Part shown: one piece after another, positions 57,084 through 64,000 of the stretch
Layout of the letters: every line of letters starts with the position of its first letter
Position numbering within the stretch: position 1 is the first letter of the stretch
From: AP-16 sp963755055
Lineage (GTDB): Bacteria > Pseudomonadota > Alphaproteobacteria > Rhizobiales > Xanthobacteraceae
Assembly (NCBI GenBank): GCA_963755055.1
Contig: CAVWIS010000023.1
Location: forward strand, 62,001-126,000
Direction: 5' to 3'
DNA length: 64,000 nucleotides
Position numbers and translations under genes: made by a program
The notes under the pieces: generated by a model
Database searches by the model: none
Told to the model about the DNA's origin: nothing
Seen by the model: only the letters and a program-made list of their open reading frames with translations

Positions 57084-57098
57084 AGGGAGAACCCGCTC

Positions 57099-58109
57099 AT
57101 GAGCGCCACCAACCGCCAGGTCCGGCTCGCCGCCCGTCCGGTCGGCATGCCCAAGCGCAGCGACTGGGATTTTGCCTCCTCGCCGGTGCCGGAGCCGGCC
57201 GACGGCGAGGTGGTTGTCAAAATCCTATACCTCTCGCTCGATCCGGCGATGCGCGGCTGGATGAACGAGGGCAGGTCGTATATCGCGCCGGTCGGCCTCG
57301 GCGAGGTGATGCGGGCGGGCGGCGTCGGCCGCGTAGTGGCGAGCCGCGCGGCCGGCCTTGGGGTCGGCGACCATGTCGCCGGAACGTTCGGCGTGCAGGA
57401 ATATGCGCTCGCGCGAGCCGGCGACGTCGTCAAGATCGATCCCGCGCTGGCGCCGCTGCCGACCTGGCTCGGCGCGCTCGGGATGCCGGGCATGACCGCC
57501 TATTTCGGCCTCATCGACGTGGGTCAGCTGAAATCCGGCGAGACCGTGGTGGTGTCGGCGGCGGCCGGCGCGGTCGGCAGCGTGGTCGGGCAGATCGCCA
57601 AGATCAAGGGCTGCCGCGCGGTGGGCATCGCCGGCGGGCCCGACAAGTGCGCCTATCTGGTCGAGAAACTCGGCTTCGATGCGGCGATCGACTACAAGTC
57701 GCAGGACGTGCGGCGGACCTTGCGCGAGCATTGCCCGAAGGGGCTCGACATCTATTTCGACAATGTGGGCGGAAAAATCCTCGACGCCTGCCTCGCCAAT
57801 TTGGCGCGCAAGGCGCGCGTCGTCATCTGCGGTGCGATCTCGCAATACAACAACACGACCGCGGTCGAAGGACCTGCCAACTACATGTCGCTGCTGATCA
57901 ACCGCGCCCGCATGGAAGGGTTCGTGGTGTTCGACTATGCCGACCGCTATGCCGAGGCGGCGCGCGCCATGGCGCAGTGGATGGCCGAGGGCAGGCTGAA
58001 ATCGCGCGAGGACATCGTGGTCGGGCTCGACGCCTTTCCGGAGGCGCTGCTCAAGCTGTTCACCGGGGAGAATTTCGGCAAGCTCGTGCTCAAGGTCGCG
58101 GACGCGTAA
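57099..58109 (+). CDS. NADP-dependent MDR-family oxidoreductase (PTGR/curcumin-reductase-like)
   Basis: A 336-residue zinc-free medium-chain reductase. LSLDPAMRGWMNEGRSYIAPV at the N-terminus and GETVVVSAAAGAVGSVVGQIAK with FDAAIDYKSQDVRRTLREHC are the cofactor-binding core of prostaglandin/leukotriene reductases, which reduce alpha,beta-unsaturated ketones. Its TAA overlaps the next ATG (TAATG), so it heads a multi-gene operon of reductases and dehydrogenases. Confidence 0.85.
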   Translation: MSATNRQVRLAARPVGMPKRSDWDFASSPVPEPADGEVVVKILYLSLDPAMRGWMNEGRSYIAPVGLGEVMRAGGVGRVVASRAAGLGVGDHVAGTFGVQEYALARAGDVVKIDPALAPLPTWLGALGMPGMTAYFGLIDVGQLKSGETVVVSAAAGAVGSVVGQIAKIKGCRAVGIAGGPDKCAYLVEKLGFDAAIDYKSQDVRRTLREHCPKGLDIYFDNVGGKILDACLANLARKARVVICGAISQYNNTTAVEGPANYMSLLINRARMEGFVVFDYADRYAEAARAMAQWMAEGRLKSREDIVVGLDAFPEALLKLFTGENFGKLVLKVADA

Positions 58110-58840
58110 TGGCGACCGACCGCAAGGCCGCGCTGATCATCGGCGCCGGCGACGCGCTTGGCGGTGCCATCGCCCGGCGCTTCGCCCGCGAGGGGTTTTG
58201 CGCCTGCGTGGTACGGCGCAACGGCGACAAGCTCAGCCCCCTGGTCGAGCGCATCCGCGCCGAGGGCGGCGAGGCGGTGGCGTTCGGCGTCGACGCCCGC
58301 AAGGAGGAGGAGATGGTCGACCTGGTGGCGCGCATCGAGCGCGAAGTCGGCGCCATCGAGGTCGCGGTGTTCAACATCGGCGCCAATGTGTCGTTCGGCA
58401 TCCTGGAGACCACCGCGCGGGTCTATTTCAAGGTCTGGGAGATGGGCTGCTTCGCCGGCTTCCTGACGGGCCGCGAGGCCGCCCGCGCCATGCTGCCGCG
58501 CGGCCGCGGCACCATCCTGTTCACCGGGGCGACCGCGAGCCTGCGCGGGCGGGCCAATTTCTCCGCCTTCACCGGCGCCAAGAACGCCTTGCGCGCGCTG
58601 GCGCAAAGCATGGCCAAGGAGCTCGGGCCAAGAGGCATCCATGTCGGCCACGTGGTGATCGACGGGGCGATCGACACCGCGTTCATCCGCGACAATTTTC
58701 CCGAGCGCTATGCGCTCAAAGAGCAGGGAGGCATCCTCGGTCCCGAGCACATCGCCGACAATTACGTGATGCTGCATCGCCAGCCGCGCGATGCCTGGAC
58801 GTTCGAGCTCGACCTGCGGCCGTGGATCGAGGCGTGGTGA
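58109..58840 (+). CDS. SDR-family oxidoreductase (atypical)
   Basis: A 243-residue short-chain dehydrogenase with a modified cofactor loop (IIGAGDALGGAIARRFAREG), FNIGANVSFG in place of NNAG, and FTGATASLRGRANFSAFTGAK, where the usual catalytic Tyr-x3-Lys is Phe-x3-Lys. The missing Tyr suggests altered or absent activity, as in several SDRs of this family. It overlaps the preceding MDR gene by three bases. Confidence 0.75.
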   Translation: MATDRKAALIIGAGDALGGAIARRFAREGFCACVVRRNGDKLSPLVERIRAEGGEAVAFGVDARKEEEMVDLVARIEREVGAIEVAVFNIGANVSFGILETTARVYFKVWEMGCFAGFLTGREAARAMLPRGRGTILFTGATASLRGRANFSAFTGAKNALRALAQSMAKELGPRGIHVGHVVIDGAIDTAFIRDNFPERYALKEQGGILGPEHIADNYVMLHRQPRDAWTFELDLRPWIEAW

Positions 58841-58851
58841 AGGGGAGAACG

Positions 58852-59451
58852 ATGGCGAAGACGGTGGAGTTCTATTTCGACTACGGCAGCCCCAATGCGT
58901 ATCTGGCATACCGAAGGCTGCCGGCGATCGCCGAGCGCACCGGCGCCGCCATTGTTCCCAGAATCATGCTGCTGGGCGGCGTGTTCAAGGGCTCCGGCAA
59001 CCATTCGCCGGTCGAGATCGCGGCGAAACGTCCGAACTCGCAGAACGAGCTCCGCCGTTTCGCCAACCGCCACGGCGTGGCATTCGCCATGAACCCGTTC
59101 TTTCCGATCAACACGCTGCGCCTGATGCGCGGCGCCGTGGCGGCAGAGCAGGGCGGGTATCTGTCGCCGTACAGCGACGCGGTGTTCCAGGCGATGTGGG
59201 TCGATGGAAAAAATCTCGGCGAGCCCGAGGTGCTGCGGCAGACTTTGGCCGACGCCAGGATCGACGCGGAACGCGTCGAGCGCGAGAGTGCCGCCGAGCC
59301 GGTCAAGGAGAAGCTGAAGACCTACACCGAGGCTGCGGTCGCCCGCGGCGTGTTCGGCGCGCCGACCTTCTTCGTCGGCGACGAGATGTTCTTTGGCCAG
59401 GACCGCCTGGACTTTGTCGAAGATGCGCTGAACGGACGATCGTATTTGTGA
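58852..59451 (+). CDS. DsbA-fold 2-hydroxychromene-2-carboxylate isomerase-like protein
   Basis: A 199-residue kappa-class GST/DsbA-fold protein: VEFYFDYGSPNAYLAYRRL, then MLLGGVFKGSGNHSPVE, and FGAPTFFVGDEMFFGQDRLD at the C-terminus. The Ser in the DYGSP position replaces the CxxC of DsbA and activates glutathione, as in the NahD isomerase of naphthalene breakdown. GGGGAG lies upstream. It may isomerise or conjugate an intermediate of the same operon. Confidence 0.85.
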   Translation: MAKTVEFYFDYGSPNAYLAYRRLPAIAERTGAAIVPRIMLLGGVFKGSGNHSPVEIAAKRPNSQNELRRFANRHGVAFAMNPFFPINTLRLMRGAVAAEQGGYLSPYSDAVFQAMWVDGKNLGEPEVLRQTLADARIDAERVERESAAEPVKEKLKTYTEAAVARGVFGAPTFFVGDEMFFGQDRLDFVEDALNGRSYL

Positions 59452-59458
59452 GGTTCGG

Positions 59459-60301
59459 ATGCTCGCTCTGTCGCCTTCCCACGTCGCGGTCATCACTGGC
59501 GGCGCTTCCGGCATCGGTCTCGCCGCAGCCAAGCGGTTTGCCGCCATGGGCCTGAAGGTCGTGCTCGCCGACCGCGACGGCGAGCGCCTGCGCGCTGCGG
59601 CGGCGGCCGTCGCAGCGATGTCGTCCGCCGACAATGTCCGGGCGGTGCCGACCGACGTCAGCCGATGGGACGAGGTCGAAAAGCTCGAAGCCGTCGCCCG
59701 CTCCGCCTTCGGCCGCGTCCATGTGCTGATGAACAATGCCGGCATCCAGCCGGGCAGCCGCATGTTCGGCGAAAAGGCCAACTGGGATGCGGTGCTCCAG
59801 GTGAACCTCGGCGGCGTGATCAACGGCACGCGGGTGTTCGGCCCAAGAATGCTGGAGCACGGCGAGCCGGGGCTGATCATCAACACCGGGTCGAAGCAGG
59901 GGATCACCACGCCGCCGGGCGATCCTGCCTACAACGTCGCCAAGGCCGGCGTGAAGGCGTTTACCGAGGCGCTGCAGCACGAGCTGCGCAATACCGAAGG
60001 ATGCCGGATCTCTGCCCACCTCCTGATCCCGGGTTTCGTGTTCACCCCGCTCACCGCGCATGGGCGCAGCGAGAAACCGGCCGGCGCCTGGACGCCGGAG
60101 CAGACGGTCGACTTCATGCTGACGCGGCTCGAGGCTGGCGATTTCTACATTCTGTGCCCCGACAATGACGTGGCGCGAAAAATCGATGAGCGGCGGATCC
60201 TGTGGGCGGCGGGCGATATCGTGGAAAACCGTCCGCCGCTGTCGCGCTGGCATCCCGACTACGCGGAGGCGTTTGCGGCGTTCCTCAAGGGGGGCGCCTG
60301 A
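59459..60301 (+). CDS. SDR-family oxidoreductase
   Basis: A 280-residue short-chain dehydrogenase: VAVITGGASGIGLAAAKRFAA, NNAG near residue 98, and the catalytic Tyr/Lys in DPAYNVAKAGVKAF. It begins 7 nt after the preceding isomerase gene, in the same operon. The substrate is unknown; the C-terminal region suggests the cP3/classical group that acts on secondary alcohols of acyl or ring compounds. Confidence 0.85.
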   Translation: MLALSPSHVAVITGGASGIGLAAAKRFAAMGLKVVLADRDGERLRAAAAAVAAMSSADNVRAVPTDVSRWDEVEKLEAVARSAFGRVHVLMNNAGIQPGSRMFGEKANWDAVLQVNLGGVINGTRVFGPRMLEHGEPGLIINTGSKQGITTPPGDPAYNVAKAGVKAFTEALQHELRNTEGCRISAHLLIPGFVFTPLTAHGRSEKPAGAWTPEQTVDFMLTRLEAGDFYILCPDNDVARKIDERRILWAAGDIVENRPPLSRWHPDYAEAFAAFLKGGA

Positions 60302-60311
60302 ACGTGCCCAG

Positions 60312-61052
60312 CTAATTGAAATGCAGGCCGCCGTTGAGCTGGACCGTCTGCCCGGTCATGTAGGCGTTCGTCGTCACCATCACGACCGCATGGGCGACCT
60401 CCTCGGGCGTTCCCATGCGTCCGACCGGAATTCGTTGGACGGCTTCCGGCGGGGCGCCCTGCATCATCTCCGTATCGATCAACGAAGGCGCCACCGCATT
60501 CACCGTGATCCCGTGCCGGACGAGCGCCGCCGCGTAGCCCCGCGTCAGACCCTCGAGGCCAGCCTTGGAGGCGTTGTAGTGGACGCCGATCATGCCGGCG
60601 CCGCGGGCCGCGCCCGAGGAGACGTTGACGATGCGGCCGAAGCCGCGCTCCCGCATCCCGGGAATCACTGCCTGCGAGCACAGGAACGCGGACTTGAGGT
60701 TGATCGCGATGGTCCGGTCGAAATCGGCCTCGGACAGTTTCTCGACGCCACGGCGGATCGCCACCCCGGCATTGTTGACCAGCAGGTCGATCGGCCCGAG
60801 CTCAGCCGTGACGGTGGCGACCATCCGCTCGACGTCGGCGGCAACCGACACGTCCGCCGCGACGACAAGCGCACGGCCGCCGCCCGCCTCGATCGCGGCC
60901 GCGACCGCTTCGGCGTCATGGACACGGCTGTGAAAATTCACCGCGACCCTGGCTCCGCATTCTGCCAGCGCCAGCGCGATCGCCTTGCCGATGCCGCGCG
61001 ACGCGCCGGTGACCAGGGCGACGCGGCCGTCGTGACGAGCAAAGGTGGTCAT
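60312..61052 (-). CDS. SDR-family 3-oxoacyl reductase-like protein (FabG-like)
   Basis: A 246-residue classical SDR: VALVTGASRGIGKAIALAL, NNAG near residue 87, and Ser/Tyr/Lys in VSSGAARGAGMIGVHYNASKAG. It ends MTGQTVQLNGGLHFN, as FabG-like reductases do. The ATG at 61052 is chosen; an upstream start at 61121 lacks homology. It converges with the preceding SDR gene, with 10 nt between stops. Confidence 0.85.
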   Translation of the reverse strand: MTTFARHDGRVALVTGASRGIGKAIALALAECGARVAVNFHSRVHDAEAVAAAIEAGGGRALVVAADVSVAADVERMVATVTAELGPIDLLVNNAGVAIRRGVEKLSEADFDRTIAINLKSAFLCSQAVIPGMRERGFGRIVNVSSGAARGAGMIGVHYNASKAGLEGLTRGYAAALVRHGITVNAVAPSLIDTEMMQGAPPEAVQRIPVGRMGTPEEVAHAVVMVTTNAYMTGQTVQLNGGLHFN

Positions 61053-61174
61053 GCATTCGGCTCCTGTGGCGACTCCAGTAGCGCCCGATATGGTTGGGCG
61101 ACGATAGGGGCAAAGCGGCAAAGCTTTGCTCTGGCTGATCTTACTTGAACCTCAGATCCTCTGCGCCGCCTCTC

Positions 61175-61474
61175 TCAAGGTCTGTCGGGAATGACACGCC
61201 GGGGCATCGGCGGCACCGGGTAGCGGCCGGTCACCGTGTTCCAGTAGGCCCACGAGCGCTCGTCGATAATCCCGGGGGGCGCGTGCTCCAGTGCCTCGCG
61301 AAAGTCATCGAGAGAGAGATAGCGCTGAACCACGGCAATTTCCTCAAGCGTGCCGTATGTCATCAGATAGGCAAGGAAACGGATCGGATCGGCAAGCGCG
61401 CGTTCGGGAGGCTCGAACCAGATGATTCGCGGCGCCACGTCGAGCAGGTCGTGGTTGCGGGGAAGAGGCTTCAT
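61175..61474 (-). CDS. Small partner of the AbiEii-like gene, unknown function
   Basis: A 99-residue protein (IIWFEPPERALADPIRFLAYLM; VQRYLSLDDFREALEHAPPG). Its ATG overlaps the stop of the nucleotidyltransferase gene by four bases, so the two are coupled. It is not an AbiEi-type winged-helix antitoxin. In many genomes a small hypothetical protein of this kind accompanies AbiEii-like proteins and may be the antidote or an adaptor; that is inference. Confidence 0.65.
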   Translation of the reverse strand: MKPLPRNHDLLDVAPRIIWFEPPERALADPIRFLAYLMTYGTLEEIAVVQRYLSLDDFREALEHAPPGIIDERSWAYWNTVTGRYPVPPMPRRVIPDRP

Positions 61475-62145
61475 GGCGTGGCTCTCCGCTCCCTGACGGG
61501 GTTTAGGATCGGCAGAGTTCGGGGATCGACGGCCTTTACGGCTTCGCTGAGGTCGCGCCGGATGTTGTTGGGGAGATCGGCAAGGGATGGATCGTCGTGA
61601 TAGGCGATGGCCTTGAGGGAGAGTAAGGGACTGAATTGCGCACCATAAATGACGGCTCCAGCGGCCAGCATCTCGGCCAACGACATTCCGGCTTTCGTCA
61701 ACATGGCGTGGATGTCGAGATAGTCTCTCAGCTCCGCCCGCTGGGTCGCCACCGCGGCTTTCATGCCGGCGAGATCGATCAGCGCTGCAACCTTAAAGCC
61801 CGGCCCCTCCACGATCTCTGCGGGAGCGACCTGGCCAAGGCCAAGTCCGCCAAAGAACGACAGCTGGACTGGGCCGCCACGATCCACGGTGACGCTCAGG
61901 GTATCGGCCGCCGATTGCCGCAGCGCGGCCCGCTCGAGGTAGGGCACTTCCGCCAGGAGCGTACGGGGCTCGAACGGGACTTGGCTGAAAAAATCGAAGT
62001 CGACCGACTGGCGATGTCCCAGGCGCAACGCAATGGCGGTGCCGCCGTAGAGCGTGAAGTGGTCGGGCGTCCTCGCCAGCTCCGGCCACAGGCGGAGCTG
62101 CGCTGCCGGGAGGATATCAAGGCGAGGAGCGAATGCGTGCGACAT
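61471..62145 (-). CDS. AbiEii/AbiGii-like nucleotidyltransferase (putative toxin)
   Basis: A 224-residue protein of the AbiEii/AbiGii family. FTLYGGTAIALRLGHRQSVDFDFFS contains the GGT loop and the S-x-D-x-D metal-binding pair of nucleotidyltransferases. In type IV toxin-antitoxin and phage-abortive systems, AbiEii-type enzymes block growth by NTP transfer to tRNA. The catalytic residues are intact. The partner here is a different small protein from the usual AbiEi, so it is a variant pair. Confidence 0.75.
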   Translation of the reverse strand: MSHAFAPRLDILPAAQLRLWPELARTPDHFTLYGGTAIALRLGHRQSVDFDFFSQVPFEPRTLLAEVPYLERAALRQSAADTLSVTVDRGGPVQLSFFGGLGLGQVAPAEIVEGPGFKVAALIDLAGMKAAVATQRAELRDYLDIHAMLTKAGMSLAEMLAAGAVIYGAQFSPLLSLKAIAYHDDPSLADLPNNIRRDLSEAVKAVDPRTLPILNPVRERRATP

Positions 62146-62240
62146 ATTTCATTATATCTCGTCATGCGGTGGGCGTCAGCGTCGGGAGACGTACTTGTTG
62201 CAAGACGTCCTGGGCGGACCGGTATCGACGATGCGCCGAG

Positions 62241-63041
62241 CTACCGCCGCGCGGTCAGCCGGTCGAGCCGCAGGCGGTCGCGCTCGTCGGTGATCCGCCA
62301 TGCCGCCGCATAGACGGCGGCGAGGGCGCCGAGCCCGGCGCCGCCCGACAGCAGAAAGAGGATGAGGATCTGGTATTTGGCGGCTTCCACCGGCTCCATG
62401 CCGGCGAGGATCTGGCCGGTCATCATGCCGGGCAGCGTGATGATTCCGGCCGCCGACATCTGGTTGATGATCGGGATCATGCCGGTGCGCAGCGCGCTGC
62501 GCTGCAGGGGTTTGAGCGCCGCATAGCGGTCGGCTCCGAGCGCCAGCCGCGCCTCGATCGCCGGCCGCTCGCGGACGATCGCCGTGTTGAGCGCGTTGAG
62601 GCTGACGCTGACCCCGTTCATCACGTTGCCGAGGATGATCCCGAGCAGCGGGATCAGGATCTGCGGCGCGTACCACGGTTGCGGCCGCAAGGCGCCGACG
62701 AGGGCAAAGCCGGTGACAAAAAGGGTGGCGAGCATGGTCGTGCCGGCGCCGAGGCCGTAGCCCCACCAGCCGGAGAACCGGCGTTCCTGCCGGGAGCCGA
62801 TCTCGTAGCTGGCGCTGGCGAACATGGCGAGCGCCACGGCGGCGATCAGCAGCGGCGAGGCCAGAGCAAAAACCGTCTTCAGCACCAAGCCGACGAGCAG
62901 CAGCTGCACCACGGCGCGGACGCCGGCGATCAGGATGGTCCGGGCGAGCCCGAGATCGAGCAGGAACGACAGCAGGGCGTTGAGCGCGACCAGGACGGCC
63001 GCCACCGCGATGTCGCCATAACCGAGCAGCGGCGCGTTCAT
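62241..63041 (-). CDS. UPF0014/FetB-like ABC transporter permease
   Basis: A 266-residue integral membrane protein with about seven helices. AVVQLLLVGLVLKTVF, NVMNGVSVSLNALNTAIVRERPAIEARLALGAD and GMIPIINQMSAAGIITLPGMMTGQILAG are the conserved stretches of the UPF0014 family, which includes E. coli FetB, an iron exporter subunit. Its ATG overlaps the stop of the ATPase gene by four bases. Substrate could be iron or another metal. Confidence 0.85.
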   Translation of the reverse strand: MNAPLLGYGDIAVAAVLVALNALLSFLLDLGLARTILIAGVRAVVQLLLVGLVLKTVFALASPLLIAAVALAMFASASYEIGSRQERRFSGWWGYGLGAGTTMLATLFVTGFALVGALRPQPWYAPQILIPLLGIILGNVMNGVSVSLNALNTAIVRERPAIEARLALGADRYAALKPLQRSALRTGMIPIINQMSAAGIITLPGMMTGQILAGMEPVEAAKYQILILFLLSGGAGLGALAAVYAAAWRITDERDRLRLDRLTARR

Positions 63042-63640
63042 GCCGTCGCCTCCACCAGCCGGCCGTCGCGGATCTCCAGGTGGCGCGAGGTCATGCGGGT
63101 GGCCTGCTCGGGATCGTGGGTGACCATCAGGATCGCGGTTCCCGCCGCCAGCCGATCGCGCAGCAGCGCCTCGACCAGGGCGCTGCTGGCCGGATCAAGC
63201 CCCGACGTCGGCTCGTCGAGCAGCAGCACAAGATTGCCCGGCCACAGTGCGCGGAGCAGAGCGAGGCGCTGGCGCTCGCCGGTGGAGAGCCGCGCCACCG
63301 GCCACGCCGCCGCATCGGCCGGCAGGCCGACGCGCGGCAGCAGGGCGGCAAGGTCGATGTCGGGCGAAAAGTGCCCGTCCACCCGCTCGTCCCACCAGCC
63401 GGATTCCGCCGCCACGTAGGTGACCATGCGCCGCCAGCGCGGGGCCGGCATGCCCGAGCAGGCCTTGCCCTCGAGCAGGGCGTCGCCGTCGTGCGGGTCG
63501 AGGTCGGCGACCGCACGCAACAGCAGGCTCTTCCCTGCGCCCGATTTCCCCGCCAGCGACACGCACTCGCCCCGATCGACCGAAAAATCCACCGGGCCGA
63601 GATGCAGACGCCTGATCGCGCGGGCCTCGAGCAGGGACAT
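63038..63640 (-). CDS. FetA-like ABC transporter ATPase
   Basis: A 200-residue ABC ATPase: Walker A AGKSGAGKSLLLRAV, signature LSTGERQRLALLRAL, Walker B LVLLLDEPTSGLD and the switch His in LMVTHD. It is compact, as in FetA. The ATG at 63640 is where homology begins; an upstream in-frame start at 63892 is rejected. It would power the FetB-like permease encoded next. Confidence 0.85.
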   Translation of the reverse strand: MSLLEARAIRRLHLGPVDFSVDRGECVSLAGKSGAGKSLLLRAVADLDPHDGDALLEGKACSGMPAPRWRRMVTYVAAESGWWDERVDGHFSPDIDLAALLPRVGLPADAAAWPVARLSTGERQRLALLRALWPGNLVLLLDEPTSGLDPASSALVEALLRDRLAAGTAILMVTHDPEQATRMTSRHLEIRDGRLVEATA

Positions 63641-63833
63641 GGGGCGCGGCTTCCGGTGCCATGGCGACGACCCGCGGCCGGGGAGAGCGCCAATGTGCGC
63701 GACGGCGCCGATCGTCCGCATCCTTGTACGATCCATCCCGGACACGATCCATTGCGGGATGCGCCCGACCGCGCATGCGGGGTCTGCACCCAGTGGGGTG
63801 CGGCCGTCACCGATGCATGCTAATTGGGCAGCG

Positions 63834-64000
63834 ATGACACAAGCGGTGCAGATTCCGTCGGGGACCCGGCAGGCGAGCGACGGCCGGATCATCGGCCTGG
63901 TCAGCGCGGCGCATTTCGTCAGCCACTACTACATCCTCGTGCTGCCGCCGCTGTTCGCCTTCGTGCGCGCCGACTACGGCGTGAGCTATATGCAACTCGC
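63834..64000 (+). CDS. MFS-family transporter, N-terminal fragment (truncated by window edge)
   Basis: The first 55 residues: a hydrophilic start (MTQAVQIPSGTRQASDGRII), then GLVSAAHFVSHYYILVLPPLFAFVRADYGVS, matching the first transmembrane helix and loop of MFS exporters of the fosmidomycin-resistance type (HFxxHxYxxxLPPLF). The gene runs off the window at 64000. Confidence 0.75.
   Translation, partial: MTQAVQIPSGTRQASDGRIIGLVSAAHFVSHYYILVLPPLFAFVRADYGVSYMQL

Overview
The window is a high-GC segment, strongly G/C at third codon positions, from an alphaproteobacterium. It is most likely a member of the Hyphomicrobiales close to Bradyrhizobium or Xanthobacteraceae. The reasons are the gene content (CaiB-type CoA transferases, thiolase/DUF35 pairs, many SDRs, an OPT/AroM operon, LigD, a DUF892 protein), several EcfG-type general-stress promoters (GGAAC-N16/17-CGTT), and GTAGGGTGGGCAA palindromic repeats. 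No tRNA, rRNA or CRISPR array was seen. Taxonomy is inferred from content; no search was run.

Layout: 0.1-0.8 kb, FitA/VapC toxin-antitoxin pair. 0.9-6.8 kb, a co-directional set: PQQ-type sugar dehydrogenase with fused haem c, SMP-30 lactonase, and two different membrane-associated GTPases. 6.8-12.7 kb, acyl-CoA/flavin catabolism: acyl-CoA dehydrogenase-like protein, LLM oxidoreductase, Cys-less thiolase plus DUF35 partner, CoA transferase, small monooxygenase. 12.9-18 kb, coiled-coil protein, AraC regulator, OPT transporter/AroM/DUF4431 operon, nitroreductase. 18-24 kb, a frameshifted haem-c protein, amidase, Zn-ribbon protein and GST, punctuated by composite palindromic repeats. 24-32.5 kb, accessory: a 1541-residue DUF4062-STAND-WD40 protein, lipoproteins, small Zn-type proteins and a GYF2/ClpP-like membrane protein. 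32.5-37.2 kb, stress membrane proteins, hybrid histidine kinase, Crp/Fnr regulator. 37.5-40.5 kb, DoxX-like protein and an ATP-grasp/FAD enzyme pair. 40.8-45.4 kb, a beta-oxidation-like operon (SDR, MaoC, HMG-CoA-synthase-fold/DUF35 fusion, thiolase). 45.7-47.0 kb, IS110-type transposase. 47.4-53.6 kb, a stress block: LigD, DUF892, AI-2E-type transporter and a small membrane protein, each preceded by an EcfG-like promoter. 53.7-61 kb, second acyl-CoA block (CoA transferase, acyl-CoA ligase, MDR reductase, SDRs, DsbA-fold isomerase). 61-64 kb, AbiEii-like nucleotidyltransferase pair, FetAB-like ABC transporter and the start of an MFS transporter.

Four clear reading-frame breaks occur in three otherwise intact genes (about 19940, 44433, 45075 and 50147). 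The downstream frames remain conserved. This pattern fits indel errors in the assembly, or very recent mutation, better than old pseudogenes.

Strongest leads: a clustered stress regulon including ligD; a composite palindromic repeat family that supplies a stop codon and a start codon to flanking genes; the DUF4062-STAND-WD40 protein; and an HMG-CoA-synthase-fold protein whose catalytic Cys and His appear replaced by Gln and Cys.
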